Below, piece by piece: positions 22,102 through 33,224 of a DNA stretch of 64,000 bases. Source of the stretch: Pinus tabuliformis (lineage: Eukaryota; Streptophyta; Pinopsida; Pinales; Pinaceae); NCBI GenBank assembly GCA_031772625.1, contig CM062814.1:364905750-364969749 (forward strand), read 5' to 3'. A program made the translations under genes and the position numbers. How positions within the stretch are numbered: position 1 is the first letter of the stretch; each line of letters begins with the position of its first letter. The notes under the pieces were generated by a model that did no database searches, had not been told where the DNA came from, and saw only the letters and a list, made by a program, of their open reading frames with translations.

Positions 22102-23800
22102 AAACCTCAAACATGAAGGCGAACTGGTTTTTATTCGTGGGATCGCTAACTGATCATGAATAGGCTAAGATTGTTTTTTATTCGTGGGATATTGAATTCA
22201 CGTTAGTTTTTATTAAATTTCTATAACCTTCACATTTTATTTTTTATTTGTAATAAAATTGGATTTTTATTTTTTATTTGTAATAAAATTGGATTTTTAT
22301 TTTTTATTTATAATAAAATTGGATAGGAATTTTTTTGGAGATTTGGGAAATTTCACATATTCAGATTCAGTATCATTATTGCATCAGATTCACTGTTATT
22401 ATTAAAATAAATATTTTATAAATAGATAACTATTTTATAAATGTTACACATTTACAATTCTTTTATAAAGGTTATATATTCACAGTTGCAATTATTTTAT
22501 AGATGTTATATATTAACAGTTGCATGTTTTTATAGATTTCAACACAAACAAATAATTAAAAAAAAAATTTATTCACCATCATTACTATATCAAATTTATT
22601 ATCATTATTCATACAATTATTTTTTTAATTTCACTTTAACAATTATTTTATAAATATCACATATTGACACTTACAACATATTTCCATAAACTTGAACCCA
22701 AACAAATAATTAAAATAAAATAAAATCATTCCCCATAACAATCAAACTAACATATTTTTTAACATAAATTTAAATTATAAATTATATATTAATTTACTAA
22801 TTATTAACATTTAATTTAAAATTTATAATAATAAGTTATCAAATATGATATTTATAATTATTAATAACTAATCAAACCAAACTTTGTTTTAAATAATTAA
22901 AAAAAATCCTTGATCTAAAAATTTTCGTAATATATCACGAGAACTCAAAACTTTCAACATGAATGGTACAAATATAAATTTTTTAAATATTCATAATTAC
23001 CATGCATCTAATTTATTTATTGTAATTTATTATTCACTATTCCTAGAGATAAAATGTTTGCATTCTTTAATACTAAAAATATTTCTTATACTCTTTTATA
23101 TTTTAATTTTGAAATATTATATTAAATTGTAAATATCTTTTTTAATGGTCCAAAACATGTAGAGTTTAAATTTGAAAATTTGTTTGACTTTTCCAAATTC
23201 ATTTGTGTGCTTCGATTACATCATTTTTATTTTAAGAAGATTTCAAAGGATTAAAAAAATTTGTGAATTTTAATTTTTAATTAAAAATTTAAATTATTGA
23301 TAATTAAGATATATTTAATTTCTTATTATTATCTTGGTTGCTGGTAAGATATTTTGCATTGGATAATGTGTTTATCTTTAATAATTTCTAAAGTTGAAAT
23401 TCTAAAACAAAAATAACTTATTATTTTAATTTTTTTAGTTCTATTTATTTAGGTTATGATTGGTTGAGGAGGTTGGAGTTTTATTTGGCAATGATGACTT
23501 GCATCACCGATGGTATACTTGTAGGTTTGTTTACTTAATATCATCTACAATGAACACATAGAATGAAAGTTTGAAAACACAGTGCGAGTGTGTATTTATT
23601 TATTACTTGTACGTGTTAAATACAAATATTCATTTGGAGTGGTCACGTGAAATTGCAAAATACGCATAGTTCCAATGCAAGTTGGGAGTCATACTCGATT
23701 ATGGTCGGCATTCCTCTGTCGCGTGAGCTTTACTTCGGATGATCGATTTCCAACTATTCAATGCATCGACTGTCCTTTCAGCATGCGTAGTCTTCTTATT
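22102..23800. other. AT-rich unique stretch
   Basis: Very AT-rich non-coding DNA after Copia-1. TTTTTATTCGTGGGAT occurs twice near 22130 and 22170. The only internal order I see is the 30-bp minisatellite at 22232-22324 and short variants of TTTTATAGATGTTATATATT at 22430-22560. No laccase sequence continues here. Confidence 0.6.
22232..22324. repeat. 30-bp minisatellite, three units
   Basis: The phrase TTTTTATTTGTAATAAAATT recurs at exact 30-base spacing (starts near 22241, 22271, 22301), the last with one change. A simple tandem repeat. Confidence 0.9.
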
Positions 23801-24478
23801 TGTGGGCCCGACCCCCGACCTCCAACATAGTCGAGGTTAGTCAAGTTTGTTGGTACATCAACCTGCTTGACCGGGGTGTCATCCTCACCCCAACTAAATT
23901 TCATATATTAATATACATATTTTGAAAAAATTATATATACCATGTGGCAACATAGCATTGTAACAACCCCTTTTCGTCTTGCATGAGACAATTGCTAAGT
24001 GGCCCATGTGGCAATAGTGAGCTCAACAGGCTGAGTTTTGTTATTTCTGGGCCTGACCCCCATCCTCTGGCCTAGTCAAGGTTGGTCCCCTTTGTTGGTA
24101 CACTCAACTGCTTGACCTGGGAATAGTCCCAACACCGACTAAATTTAAAATATTAATATACAATATTTTGAAATATATATATATATATATATATATAGAT
24201 ATCACATGACAACGATTTAGTGGCCCTCGTGATAGTATAGTATTGTAACAACGTCGTTCACCTCCCACATGACAACAACTTCATGGGCCAAGTGGCAATA
24301 GTCTACTCTAAGGCTAGTGGGAGTTAGCTCTATCCATTTGCGTGCCCAGTTTTGTTATTTCTAAGCCCAACCCCCAACGTCTGAGCTAGTTGTGGTTGAT
24401 CACCTTCATTGGTACATCAAGTTGGTTAACCCGGGTGCTGTCCCAACCCTGACTAAATTTAAAATATTAATATATAAT
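23800..24478. repeat. D-repeat tandem family, three units
   Basis: Three tandem units of about 240-315 bp starting near 23805, 24047 and 24362. Each runs through TTTGTTATTTCT, a GGCC(C/T)GACCCCC-like phrase, CTAGT then TTGGTACA, CTGACTAAATTTAAAATATT and a TATTTTGAAA leading to an (AT)n run (24172-24197 in unit 2), then a CATTGTAACAAC phrase. The third unit is broken off at about 24478 by the LINE-like fragment. The same family occurs at 63395-63860. No coding potential. Confidence 0.85.
24172..24197. repeat. (AT)n microsatellite in D-repeat
   Basis: Pure AT dinucleotide run at the same place inside the D-repeat unit as the run at 63411-63446, so its position belongs to the unit. Confidence 0.9.
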
Positions 24479-26112
24479 AGAGAAGGCAAGGAAAGAAAAA
24501 ATAGAGTAGCAAACATAATTATTAAAGGGGTGGAAGACTATGGCAAAAATGAATGTACTCTTGACCTTGCAAGAGACTTTTTGAAAGACAAGTTTCTATG
24601 GCAAGGAGAAATATGCCAACCATAGAGGGTGGGTAAGTTTAACGGTGAGAGAGCCAAGCCCATAAAAGTCATCATGACTAGCTTACATGATAAATATGTC
24701 ATTCTATGCAAGAAGCATCTCTTGATGGGTTCTCATCTTTTCTTAGCAAAAGATTTAACTGTAAGACAATAGGAGGAAAGGAGGGAGGAAATGTTGAAGG
24801 TTAGGGCAGCAAGAGAGCATGGATTTATAAAGGCAAAGTTTTGATAGCGTGATTTGGGCCTCCTCCCATAACAGAGAAGTAATATGGTAATAAAGAAGAG
24901 GCCACAAACTCTTCAACATGAAATCAGGAAGCAAGGTTAGTATGGGAAAGTAGGGACAAAGACTTAAATGTGAGTCTTTCATCTCAAAATAAATAGAAAT
25001 CAAGTCATACCCAGGTTTCTTTAAGATTAGTTTGTTGGAACTACTGAGGTCGGCCATGGATATCAGGACCTAGGTTAGGGCCTATTGCGAAAGGTAGATA
25101 CATAATTTGACTCATAGAAACACATGAGCATGAAGGGTGTAAGACACCTCTCTTTGAAGAATAATGGAAGACTGTAGTGGAGAACAAGGTAGCAGGGAAT
25201 GGAAAAGGGTACGGGGCTATCACGGTTTTAGTGAGGTGCAATGAAGGTTGTCTCATTCAGTTAGAAAAAGAAGACTCATATAAGCATTTCATTCGGTTTA
25301 AAATATCAGAAAATGGAAACCACATTAGAATTGCATCATGCTATTTTCAGCCACAAGTTTAAAAAATCTACAAAGGTAGACAACTTGACCACAAAGATCC
25401 ATTTGCAGCCTTAAAGAATATATTACAACATATTCTCAGCTAGGTAAAGTCCTTATAGTGGGCGATTTGAATGCTAGGACTGCAAGTGAGAAAGCTAGCA
25501 TTCTTTACCCACTCAAGAGAACGTGCAAGCCTTACCATGTTTTCATTATATAGATGATTATATATAGAAAGTGGCTGTGAAAAAGTATCAACATCCACTA
25601 ATTATTAGACCAAAGGTAGTCTATATAAGGGAGTGTTCACCCCCTGACTGTAGGTTGTCCTACCCAATCGAAAAACGACATGTGTTTTCAGTTTTCTTAT
25701 TAGCATATTATCAACATGTGAATGTCTTTGATAAAAATGATAAGAGGTTGCCCAATTGAATGGATGCACGTTGACAATCAAATATAGGATGGATGTTACT
25801 TTACACTAGCTTCACCACATATCAAAGAGAAATCACACTCATCTCTTTCACTGTGGTTTCAACGCATGCCAACACAAACCCGTTTCCGAAGAAACCTTCA
25901 AGAAGTTGAGGCTGAATTCTCTTTTAAGCATTCATGCTAAAGAGAAGTTCAATGGTCTGCATGCTCAGAAAGTCGATGGCTATGATCCAACATCTCCGGA
26001 TATGAGTGAAGATCATATCAAAGGACATACATTTACAAGTCAAATCCCTAGAAACAATTTTCTTAAGCATGTGGATTTATCGACAATTGCATACAGTCTC
26101 AATCGCTCCTTT
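24479..26112 (+). mobile_element. LINE-like (non-LTR) retrotransposon fragment
   Basis: Broken coding frames in one direction. 24479-24625 reads as an ORF1-like piece (ANIIIKGVEDYGKNECTL, DFLKDKFLWQGEICQ). 24670-24840 continues with SLHDKYVILCKKHLL, LFLAKDLTVRQ-stop and EMLKVRAAREHGFIKAKF. 25195-25362 reads as the start of an endonuclease/exonuclease/phosphatase (EEP) domain (GYGAITVLV, IRIASCYFQP), and about 25445-25505 has VLIVGDLNARTASE, the GD-x-N-A-R box of LINE endonucleases. No reverse transcriptase is seen, so the 3' half is absent or unreadable. It sits inside a D-repeat unit. The family assignment rests on motif resemblance only. Confidence 0.65.
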
Positions 26113-26203
26113 AAATTACAAAAATCCTAGATCTGTTTAAATTTAGGATGTGAGTATTCAGCCCAAGGGGGACACATAGGGTGAAGCAAATTCCTCCGTC
26201 ACA
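26113..26203. other. Short spacer
   Basis: About 90 bp between the LINE-like fragment and the Gypsy LTR; nothing recognisable. Confidence 0.4.
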
Positions 26204-27919
26204 TCTAATATAGATCTTTTACTTCATGGATGCATGCATAATTTCATTTAAAAGAGCATGTAAACATGTAACATAGACACATGAAAAGAATCAGAAATCA
26301 AAAGCAACATGAGATCAAAACCACAAGATGATTTGATTATGAAGTTCACCAAGTGTGAGCTACATCTACGAGCCCTGATAAATGGGCAGGGGGGGGGGAG
26401 GGGCTCATTCTTTAAATGGTAGCAGAAATAAGTTACAATCAAATTTACATAACTGACCCTTATACCTCCATTTTCCAGAACTGACTGAAAATGTAAAGCT
26501 CATTTGTGTAAACGGACATCACCTTTGGATTTGTGGAGTGAAATCATGTCAAACAACTATAAACTTGTCCCCTTTCTAACAACGATGAAATATGGACTGT
26601 CGGGAATCTCAAAGATTCCCCCAAATATTTCTTCCTGGAGATGGCAAAAAAATATGCTACTCGGATGAAAATTATGTGCACAGCACTGTGCTTCATGTGA
26701 ATTTCTGAGAAAAGTTACTATAAAGTTAGCATCTTTCCGTCTCTGTCAAAAATCAACCTCCAATGGAATCTTTTAGATTCCTCAAGATTATGTAAAGATT
26801 CATCACTGCTGATCCCTGAAATTTTGTTGCTTAGATGAGGAAATGAACGCCACCATCATGCTCCCTACAAAATTATGATTCCTTTGACTATAAATTTGAC
26901 ATTAATCTAGCACTGTGAAAAATCACCCTCTAGGGAATCTTTTAGATTCTTCATGTTGCATGGTATATTTCAGGGGATATTCCCTTAGAATATTCTCATC
27001 TTGAAAAACTTGCCTAGCCTAGTGTGGCTTTGCCTCAGCTCCTGGTTAAGCTAGCCTCCGCTTCCTCTACTATGGGCCAATGAATTAACTCAGTTTATAA
27101 ACACCTTGCTAGGCGAAGAATACAAGAAAAGCCCATTTGGGCATATGGCTAGGTCGTTTGTCTTGGAGGGTGGAGGTTACGGGGTCAATCTCATGCACCT
27201 CCCCCAAATAACATGCGTTTTAATATTTTTGGGCGCATTTTGTTAAACTATTGGCATGTGGTTTAAATAGGAAAGTTTCCAGCATTGTTTAACTATTGGC
27301 AGGAGCTGCTGAAATGTGATTATCACTTCATGTGTTGTGTTATGATATGGGGCAACCTGGGTGGTGGGCTGGCCATCTCACCGGACAAGTTCAAGCCCTT
27401 TCGGCCCTGGTTATATTTAATATATGCGAAATATGGTTGTAACGGACATGGGCCGTGGGCGGGGCCTTGGGTCAACAGCAAGCCCCAACCTAATTATTAA
27501 ATATATATGATGATGACCTTTAGTGAGGGTGGCAAGGGTGTAGCCTACCACCCCAACTTTTATATATATTTTTTATTTTTTTAATATTAATAGTTAAAAT
27601 TTTGGTGGAAATTTTGAAGGGTCACTGGAAAAACTAAAGAGGTGACAAATTCGCCTGTTACGGCAGTCAATTCCATGTGACAACCCTTTGCCATATTGTC
27701 GCCTTGTTAGTGACTACCACAGGGCCTAGTTTGATCAAAATTTTGACCAACTATATCTTAAGCATATGAAATCAGATTTGGGTGTCATTCATGCCGTTGG
27801 AATTAGGATGATGAGAACTATGATTTGGTCCTAGTTTCGCTTCAATAATGCAACTTTGATTTTTTAGGTTTTCCAAGACCACTTATGAATTATGAGCATT
27901 TTTGGAGCCACCTAGATCA
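26204..27919 (-). repeat. 3' LTR of the Gypsy element
   Basis: Aligns with 30247-31984 over its length, sharing for example GAAAATTTCATTTAAAAGAGC-like, AAGCCCATTTGGGCATATGG and the terminal CACCTAGATCA. It contains a G-run near 26389-26402. A polypurine tract lies just outside its plus-strand end. Confidence 0.85.
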
Positions 27920-28350
27920 TTCCTCCTGACCGAGGAGCTTATGTTCCTCAAAAGCACTAACATAATTTTCAATTGCATGAGTGTGTGTCGAGCCATACTT
28001 TCAACATTTGTATTCCATGCAAATCTGGTACATTCTTTACAATCACATACAAAACCACACATGACTCAAACAACCACATACTTACCTAGAGTTTATAACA
28101 CACTCTCTTTGGTCAAGTTTACATCATAATAGAAACCAATACCGTAGCTATAAACAAAAGGTCAAAAACATCATGTTTTTTTAAGTGATGGAAAACACAC
28201 CATCACTTTTATAATTATTCACAACACATGATTTACAAAATGTGGCCATGCCAAGTTAGCATATCTAGTAAAACCATCTCTTACTCAACAAAGTGAACCA
28301 CTAGGAATGTGGCAGATTATCTTGTTGAACATATTCACCAGTTGGTTTCT
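27920..28350. other. Interior 3' untranslated part of the Gypsy element
   Basis: Between the end of the gag/G-patch frame and the 3' LTR. On the minus strand the bases next to the LTR are purine-rich (CAGGAGGAA), a plausible polypurine tract. No pol motifs are visible. Confidence 0.55.
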
Positions 28351-28740
28351 TTAATGACACTTTACAGTCATGGAGCATCTAATACGCAACTCTCTAAGTC
28401 CATCCTCGTTGCAGTAACTACAACGATTCTTTCTCCTCCAAAATTTGTGGATCGTCGTGGAACACTTATTCCTAGTGCCCGTCTTATAAGTGCTCGTGGA
28501 ATCCTCACTATCACTAGAACATGATGAGGTGTTCCCAGCATCCATTGTTAGCTGGTCACTGGTTGTCTTGGAGCATTCTCCAACCTCTTTTCTAACATAC
28601 CCAAGTCCTGCATAATGATGCAATTCCTCCACTTTGATGGGATTCACAATGCCCTGGCCATTAATGTAGAGGCCCTTCCCCTAATACCCCATCTTATTCA
28701 AAAATTTTGATCCAGTTCCTATAGTATGTTTCTCAAAAGT
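28351..28740 (-). pseudogene. G-patch-like domain segment of the Gypsy gag polyprotein
   Basis: The minus-strand frame across 28740-28600 has GTGSKFLNKMGY, a stop (TAG), then GKGLYINGQGIVNPI. This fits the G-patch pattern (spaced glycines, hydrophobic LL.KMG[YW], G.GL, GI..PI), a small RNA-binding or helicase-activating module. An open stretch of 98 codons (28647-28351) continues with LHHYAGLGYVRKEVGE and a Ser/Thr-rich tail. The TAG is probably a mutated CAG. Its place downstream of gag and zinc knuckle suggests one polyprotein. In some retroviruses a G-patch follows the protease; here no protease is visible. Confidence 0.7.
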
Positions 28741-28947
28741 AGTGAAATCATTGCCATAAAAAGTACATGAAATTGAAGAATCACTTTTTGCCTCAGGCTT
28801 GTTATGCTGCAAATTTTCCAAGGCCTCCTCATTGGCTTGTAACTGATGTTGAAACCGGTTTTTCTCCTTCTTTGGTTATTTTAGGAGTCTTGTTATTTCA
28901 ACATTATCTGCTTGAATTCTTTGGTGGACCTATTCAAGTTCTTGGAG

Positions 28948-29300
28948 TCATGCCACATTTGGTGACCTTATCATTTCTGCCAGAACATCTACTAAAATCT
29001 TTGTCTCATCTCCTGAATCAGAATCCAAGTTTATAGGTCCATGTTTTATAATCCCAAGAGGTGAAATATTCATTTCATCATTGGAGTCTGATCCTAGGTC
29101 AATTTTTCCAACACCTACAAACCCCATAGTTGTGATCCTCTCATCATCCTGTGATTCAAAATCTTGGTTTTGCTGCACAGTTGCAATTGCCTTCTTCTTC
29201 TCTTTTCTGTTATTCTTCTTAGGCCTCAATTCTTATTGTAGTTTCCAGCAATTCTCTTCATCATGCCCTTCTTTCTCACAATGAGTACAAGAGGGTTAAC
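28948..29300 (-). pseudogene. Gypsy zinc knuckle and acidic linker
   Basis: On the minus strand at about 29300-29240 the frame reads CTHCEKEGHDEENC, an intact CX2CX4HX4C nucleocapsid knuckle, followed by WKL, a stop, and ELRPKKNNRKEKKKA. The next 60 residues are acidic, with two copies of an L-D/G-S-D-S-(N/G)-D-E phrase (IDLGSDSNDE, INLDSDSGDE). It links gag to the G-patch segment. RNA binding is known for such knuckles; the acidic repeat has no assigned role. Confidence 0.8.
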
Positions 29301-29319
29301 TATTTATTCCCTCTTCAGG

Positions 29320-30057
29320 TGGTCATCTTGCTCATGCTTCCCCCTGCTCTTAAGATGTACAACCTTTGAACTCGCTTAATCAAGAGACTTAGGTTCAAAT
29401 AATTATAATGAATTTTGTAAATAGCTATGCAAAAAGCGAATATATTTCATCAATGTCTCAGAAGTGTCTAGTGGAAAATTAAATGCCAATGCTTGTTTTC
29501 TAAACTCCTCTGTAAAATTCTGACAATTTGACCCTTACTTTGCCTCAAATGTTGTCATTCCATCATGGCCTTCTGTCTATAACCCAATGGGTAAAATTGT
29601 CCACTTAAAGAAGAAATGAACTCATACAAATATGAAAGAATTTTATGACTACTTTTACCAGCTTGTTTAGCTTACTTTCCCACCAGACGAGAGTAGTGCC
29701 ACTGAATTGAAGGGATGCTAGCTAGACCTTGACTTCATCCACTTTGATTTGATGTATGCAGTATACTTCAACTTGTCTTATCTAGATATCTAGCTTTTCT
29801 ACATTAGATTCTCCACTAAATAAAGGTAAATCAAACTTGACACCCAACTTGGAAAATGTCTTTTTAGATGGATTCCTATGATGTCTGCTATAATGACGAG
29901 AAGAGAAAGAAGAAGAAATTTCACTGGAGGACAGAGAGGGAGGGGGCTCTTCTTCTCCACCTTCATGATTTACTGAAGCATGATCACCTGGTTCTTTCAT
30001 CTCAAGCTTGATTATACTCTCATATTCTACAAACAACATATCAGCTTTTTCTGCCAT
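29320..30057 (-). pseudogene. Ty3/Gypsy gag remnant
   Basis: It opens at 30057 with MAEKADMLFVEYESIIKLEM, a Ser- and acid-rich stretch and KFDLPLFSGESNVEKLDI, which precedes the capsid core. After a stop (TAG where Trp is expected) the same frame continues with IRQVEVYCIHQIKVDEVKV, then LASLQFSGTTLVWWESKL and, after frameshifts, FRKQALAFNFPL. These are the usual landmarks of plant Ty3/Gypsy gag. The capsid would form the cytoplasmic particle. At least five stops or shifts make it non-functional. Confidence 0.85.
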
Positions 30058-30231
30058 GGTGAAAAAGATCTTATGTTAATTTTGCTCTTCCTCTAATCGA
30101 CCTTCCTCATCTGCCATGTTCCATCTTCGTGCTCCACACCTCGCTTCAGGATCAAAGGATTTGAGTTTTCCTTCTCATCTTTGGAGCTGGTTATTGGCTA
30201 GAATTCACTCATGCAACTCACATCATGAAGA

Positions 30232-30246
30232 CCTGCTCTAACACCA
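30232..30246 (-). other. Primer-binding site of the Gypsy element
   Basis: On the minus strand TGGTGTTAGAGCAGG lies beside the 5' LTR. It differs at two bases from TGGTATCAGAGCAGG, the tRNA-Met primer site common to plant LTR elements. Confidence 0.8.
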
Positions 30247-31984
30247 GACTTTATCCAAACCTTTTACTTCATTTATGCATAGAAAATTTCATTTAAAAGA
30301 GCATGCAACCAAGTAACATAGAAACATGAAAAGAAGCAGAAATCAAAAGCAACAAGAGATCAAATGCGCAATACTATTTGATTAGAGAGTTCACCCAGTG
30401 TGGGCTACGTCTCTTAGCCCTGCTCAATGTGGGGCTGGGCGAGGTGGGGGGGGGGGGGGGATCTTTCATTAAATGGCAGTAGAAATAAATTACAATCAAG
30501 TTTACATAAATGACCCTTATACCTCTTTTTCCTGCATGGGCTGAAAATGAAAATATCAATTGCAGAAATAGACATCATCATTGTATTCATAGCGCAAAAT
30601 TGTGTCAAACAACTATAAACTTGGTCCCTTTCTGACATCATAGAAATCTGGAACCTCAGGAATCTCGATGATTCTCCCAAAGATTCTTTTCTGGAGATGG
30701 GCGAAAGATCCATTACTTGGATGAAAATTCTTAGCACACCATTGTGCTTCCTGGGAAATTCCAAGAAAAATGACTATAAAGTCGACATCTTTTCGCCTCT
30801 GTAAAAAATCAGCCTCTAAGGGAATCTTTTAGATTCTTTAAGATTCTATAAATATTCCTCATTGCTGAAAGCTTGAAAATTATACTCCTCGTATGAGGAA
30901 ACAGGCGACGCCATCGCGTTCCCTACGAAGTTATGGTTCTTTTGAGTATAAAGTTGACATGAATCTGACACTGTAAAAAAATACCCTCTAGGGACTCTTT
31001 TAGATTCCTCACTGCTGAATGGAATATTCTATAGAATATTCTAGGTTATATTCCCTTAGAATATTCTTGTCTTGAAATATGTGCTTGTCCTGGTGTAGTT
31101 CCTCCTCGGCTCCTGGTTTCGCTTAGCCTCTACTTCCTCTGCTTCAGTCCAATGAATTAAGCCAGTTTATAAACACCGTGGTGGGAGGAGAATACAAGGA
31201 AAGCCCATTTGGGCATATGGCTAGGTCGTTTGGCCGTGAGAGCATAGGTCATGAGGTCAAACCCAAGGGCCTCCCTCAAATAGCATGAGTTTTTAACTAT
31301 TTTGGCCGCGTTTATTAAATCGTTGGTGTGTGGTTTAAATAAGGAGGTGATCAACGTTGTTTAACCATTGGTGTGGGTTGCCGGTAGGCGGTTAGCACTT
31401 CGTGTGTTTTGTTATGGTATGGGGCTGTTAGGGTGGCAAGCCAACCAGTTGGCCATACTGGTTCAAATCCAACCGACCCAGGTTATATTTAATATATGTG
31501 ACATATGGTTGTAATGACCGTGGGATGTGGGTAGGTTCCCAGGTCAGTTGTGAGCCCAGACCCAATTATTAATTATTTATGATAATGACCTTTCGCTCGG
31601 GTGGTAGCCTCTCACCCTAACTTTTATGTTTTTATTTTTATTTTTTTAATATTAATAGTTAAAATTTCGATGGTGATTTTTTAGGGTGGCTGGAAAAATT
31701 AAAGAGGTGACAAAGTTTCCCATTCTGATTGTTGAACTCCATGCACTAACCCTTTACGAAATTGTTCCCTCGTTAGTGACTCCCATTGGGCTGAGTTTGA
31801 CCATATCTTTAACCGGCTATATCTTGATCATACGAACTCACATTTTAGTTTTGTTCACGCTATTGGAATTAGGATGACGATGATACGATTTGGTCCTAGT
31901 TTGACTTCAATAAAAAAAACTTTGATTTTTGAGCTTTTCCAAGCCACTTCTGAATTTTGAGTGTTTCTAGAGTCACCTAGATCA
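30247..31984 (-). repeat. 5' LTR of the Gypsy element
   Basis: Partner of 26204-27919, with a longer G-run (30446-30461). On the plus strand a box-B-like GGTTCAAATCC occurs near 31460 in a tRNA-like setting. Confidence 0.85.
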
Positions 31985-32158
31985 ACATAGGATGAGCTAA
32001 AGCCATGGTTCCTCCTCCATCCATCTCCACCCATGTATGCATAAATTCTGAACTTCCCAACCCATCACACAAGAAGTGGCTAAATAGCACACAAAAAGCA
32101 AACCCTCCAGATCTCAATCGCATGACCTACACTGGCAAACGAATGTTACAAACCATTG
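31985..32158. other. Spacer between Gypsy element and Copia-2
   Basis: About 170 bp; no gene or repeat recognised. Confidence 0.4.
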
Positions 32159-32189
<31 letters not shown>

Positions 32190-32229
32190 TACATACATAC
32201 ATACATACATACATACATACATACATACA

Positions 32230-32301
<72 letters not shown>

Positions 32302-32306
32302 TATAT
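32159..32306. repeat. Three-phase microsatellite (CA)n-(CATA)n-(TA)n
   Basis: A CA run (about 32159-32185) passes into a tetranucleotide CATA/ACAT run (to about 32256) and then an AT run (to about 32306). It stands where the first 70 or so bases of the Copia-2 5' LTR should be. Confidence 0.95.
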
Positions 32307-33129
32307 AGTCTTAATAGCTACTTGGAAATAATTAATTAATTTATTTTGAATTAATTAGTTTGAGAAATTCAAGTTAGAAGTCTTTTTGAAGTCACGTAAT
32401 AGTTATCCGTTAAATTAATGAGATAATATTGAGTTATATTTGAGTTGTAATTAGTTAAGTTAGTTTACTGATTTAAGTCCAGTTAAATTGGTTCCAAACG
32501 GTTTAACGAAATAATAGTGAGTTAACAGTCAGTTGATACATTAATGCACTCAACTAGCGCTACTCTAGTTAACTGAAGATTCCCTCATCAGAAACTCATG
32601 CATGTCTATTCTGAGAAAGACCCAGTATAGATTAATGTTCAAGGATAGTGTAGTATAGGTTGCATGTGTTTTCTCATGGAGAAAACTCATGCATGAAGTC
32701 AAGGATTCATCCTTGAGGATTGCGCAGTTTTAAAGGCTTGTTTTTTCCACTTGGAAATAGGCTAATCATCCACAATGAACAACGCAAGGAAATAGGAGCT
32801 TGAAGGGCAGAGAGGAAGGTTGGAGAGAAGCCAATATTTCCTATGAGCATTTGTGAGGATTGTACTAAGACCTGGCTAGCTGTGAGAGCTAAGGCTTTGT
32901 ATAATTCCTATGTATTTCCACCATGTATGATAATACAATAGTGTGGGGTTTTTATTTGAGACTTTCCCCAAAGTATTTTCATGTGTATTGTGCCATTGAT
33001 TCTTCTTCTTCTGGTTATATTGTTCAACTCGATCTTTAAGTTTCTGCAAATTGATAGTAAAAGTAGGTTATAGTATTATGCTTTGATTTATATTGCATTA
33101 TCCAGTTAATCTATCATAGATTTTCTACA
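32307..33129 (+). repeat. 5' LTR of Copia-2 (left-truncated)
   Basis: Aligns with 37190-38007, starting at AGTCTTAATAGCTAC. The first 72 bp of the LTR, from TGTTGAAATATGG, are absent and replaced by the microsatellite. It ends TTTTCTACA before the primer site. Confidence 0.93.
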
Positions 33130-33141
33130 TGGTATCAGAGG
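33130..33141 (+). other. Primer-binding site of Copia-2
   Basis: TGGTATCAGAGG directly after the 5' LTR; matches the initiator tRNA-Met site except its last base. Confidence 0.92.
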
Positions 33142-33224
33142 TGTGAACAGTATACTGAGAAGAGAATTCAAAGTTTGAAGTTCAGGGTTGCAGGGGCAAA
33201 TCGAATTCATATCATACTTCAAGG

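Larger units (their letters stand above)
26204..31984 (-). mobile_element. Non-autonomous Ty3/Gypsy element with gag and G-patch only
   Basis: Two homologous LTRs of about 1.7 kb (26204-27919 and 30247-31984), with TGATCTAGGTGG as the minus-strand 5' terminus in both, enclose an interior of about 2.3 kb. On the minus strand this carries a primer-binding site (30246-30232), a Ty3/Gypsy gag, a zinc knuckle, an acidic linker and a G-patch-like domain, then a polypurine stretch (27934-27920). I find no protease active site, RT, RNase H or integrase. This matches the structure of non-autonomous elements with LTRs and gag only (TR-GAG class). The exact inner LTR edges and the target duplication are uncertain (ACAT on both sides is possible). 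Confidence 0.82.

Noticed and set aside
22097-22400. Continuation of the laccase gene to the right of Copia-1
   Set aside because: The laccase stop codon lies before the insertion at 15811-15813, and nothing to the right resembles laccase.
32005-32331. 108-codon frame with Thr-His and Tyr-Ile repeats
   Set aside because: Made by the CA/CATA/TA microsatellite; nothing conserved on either side.
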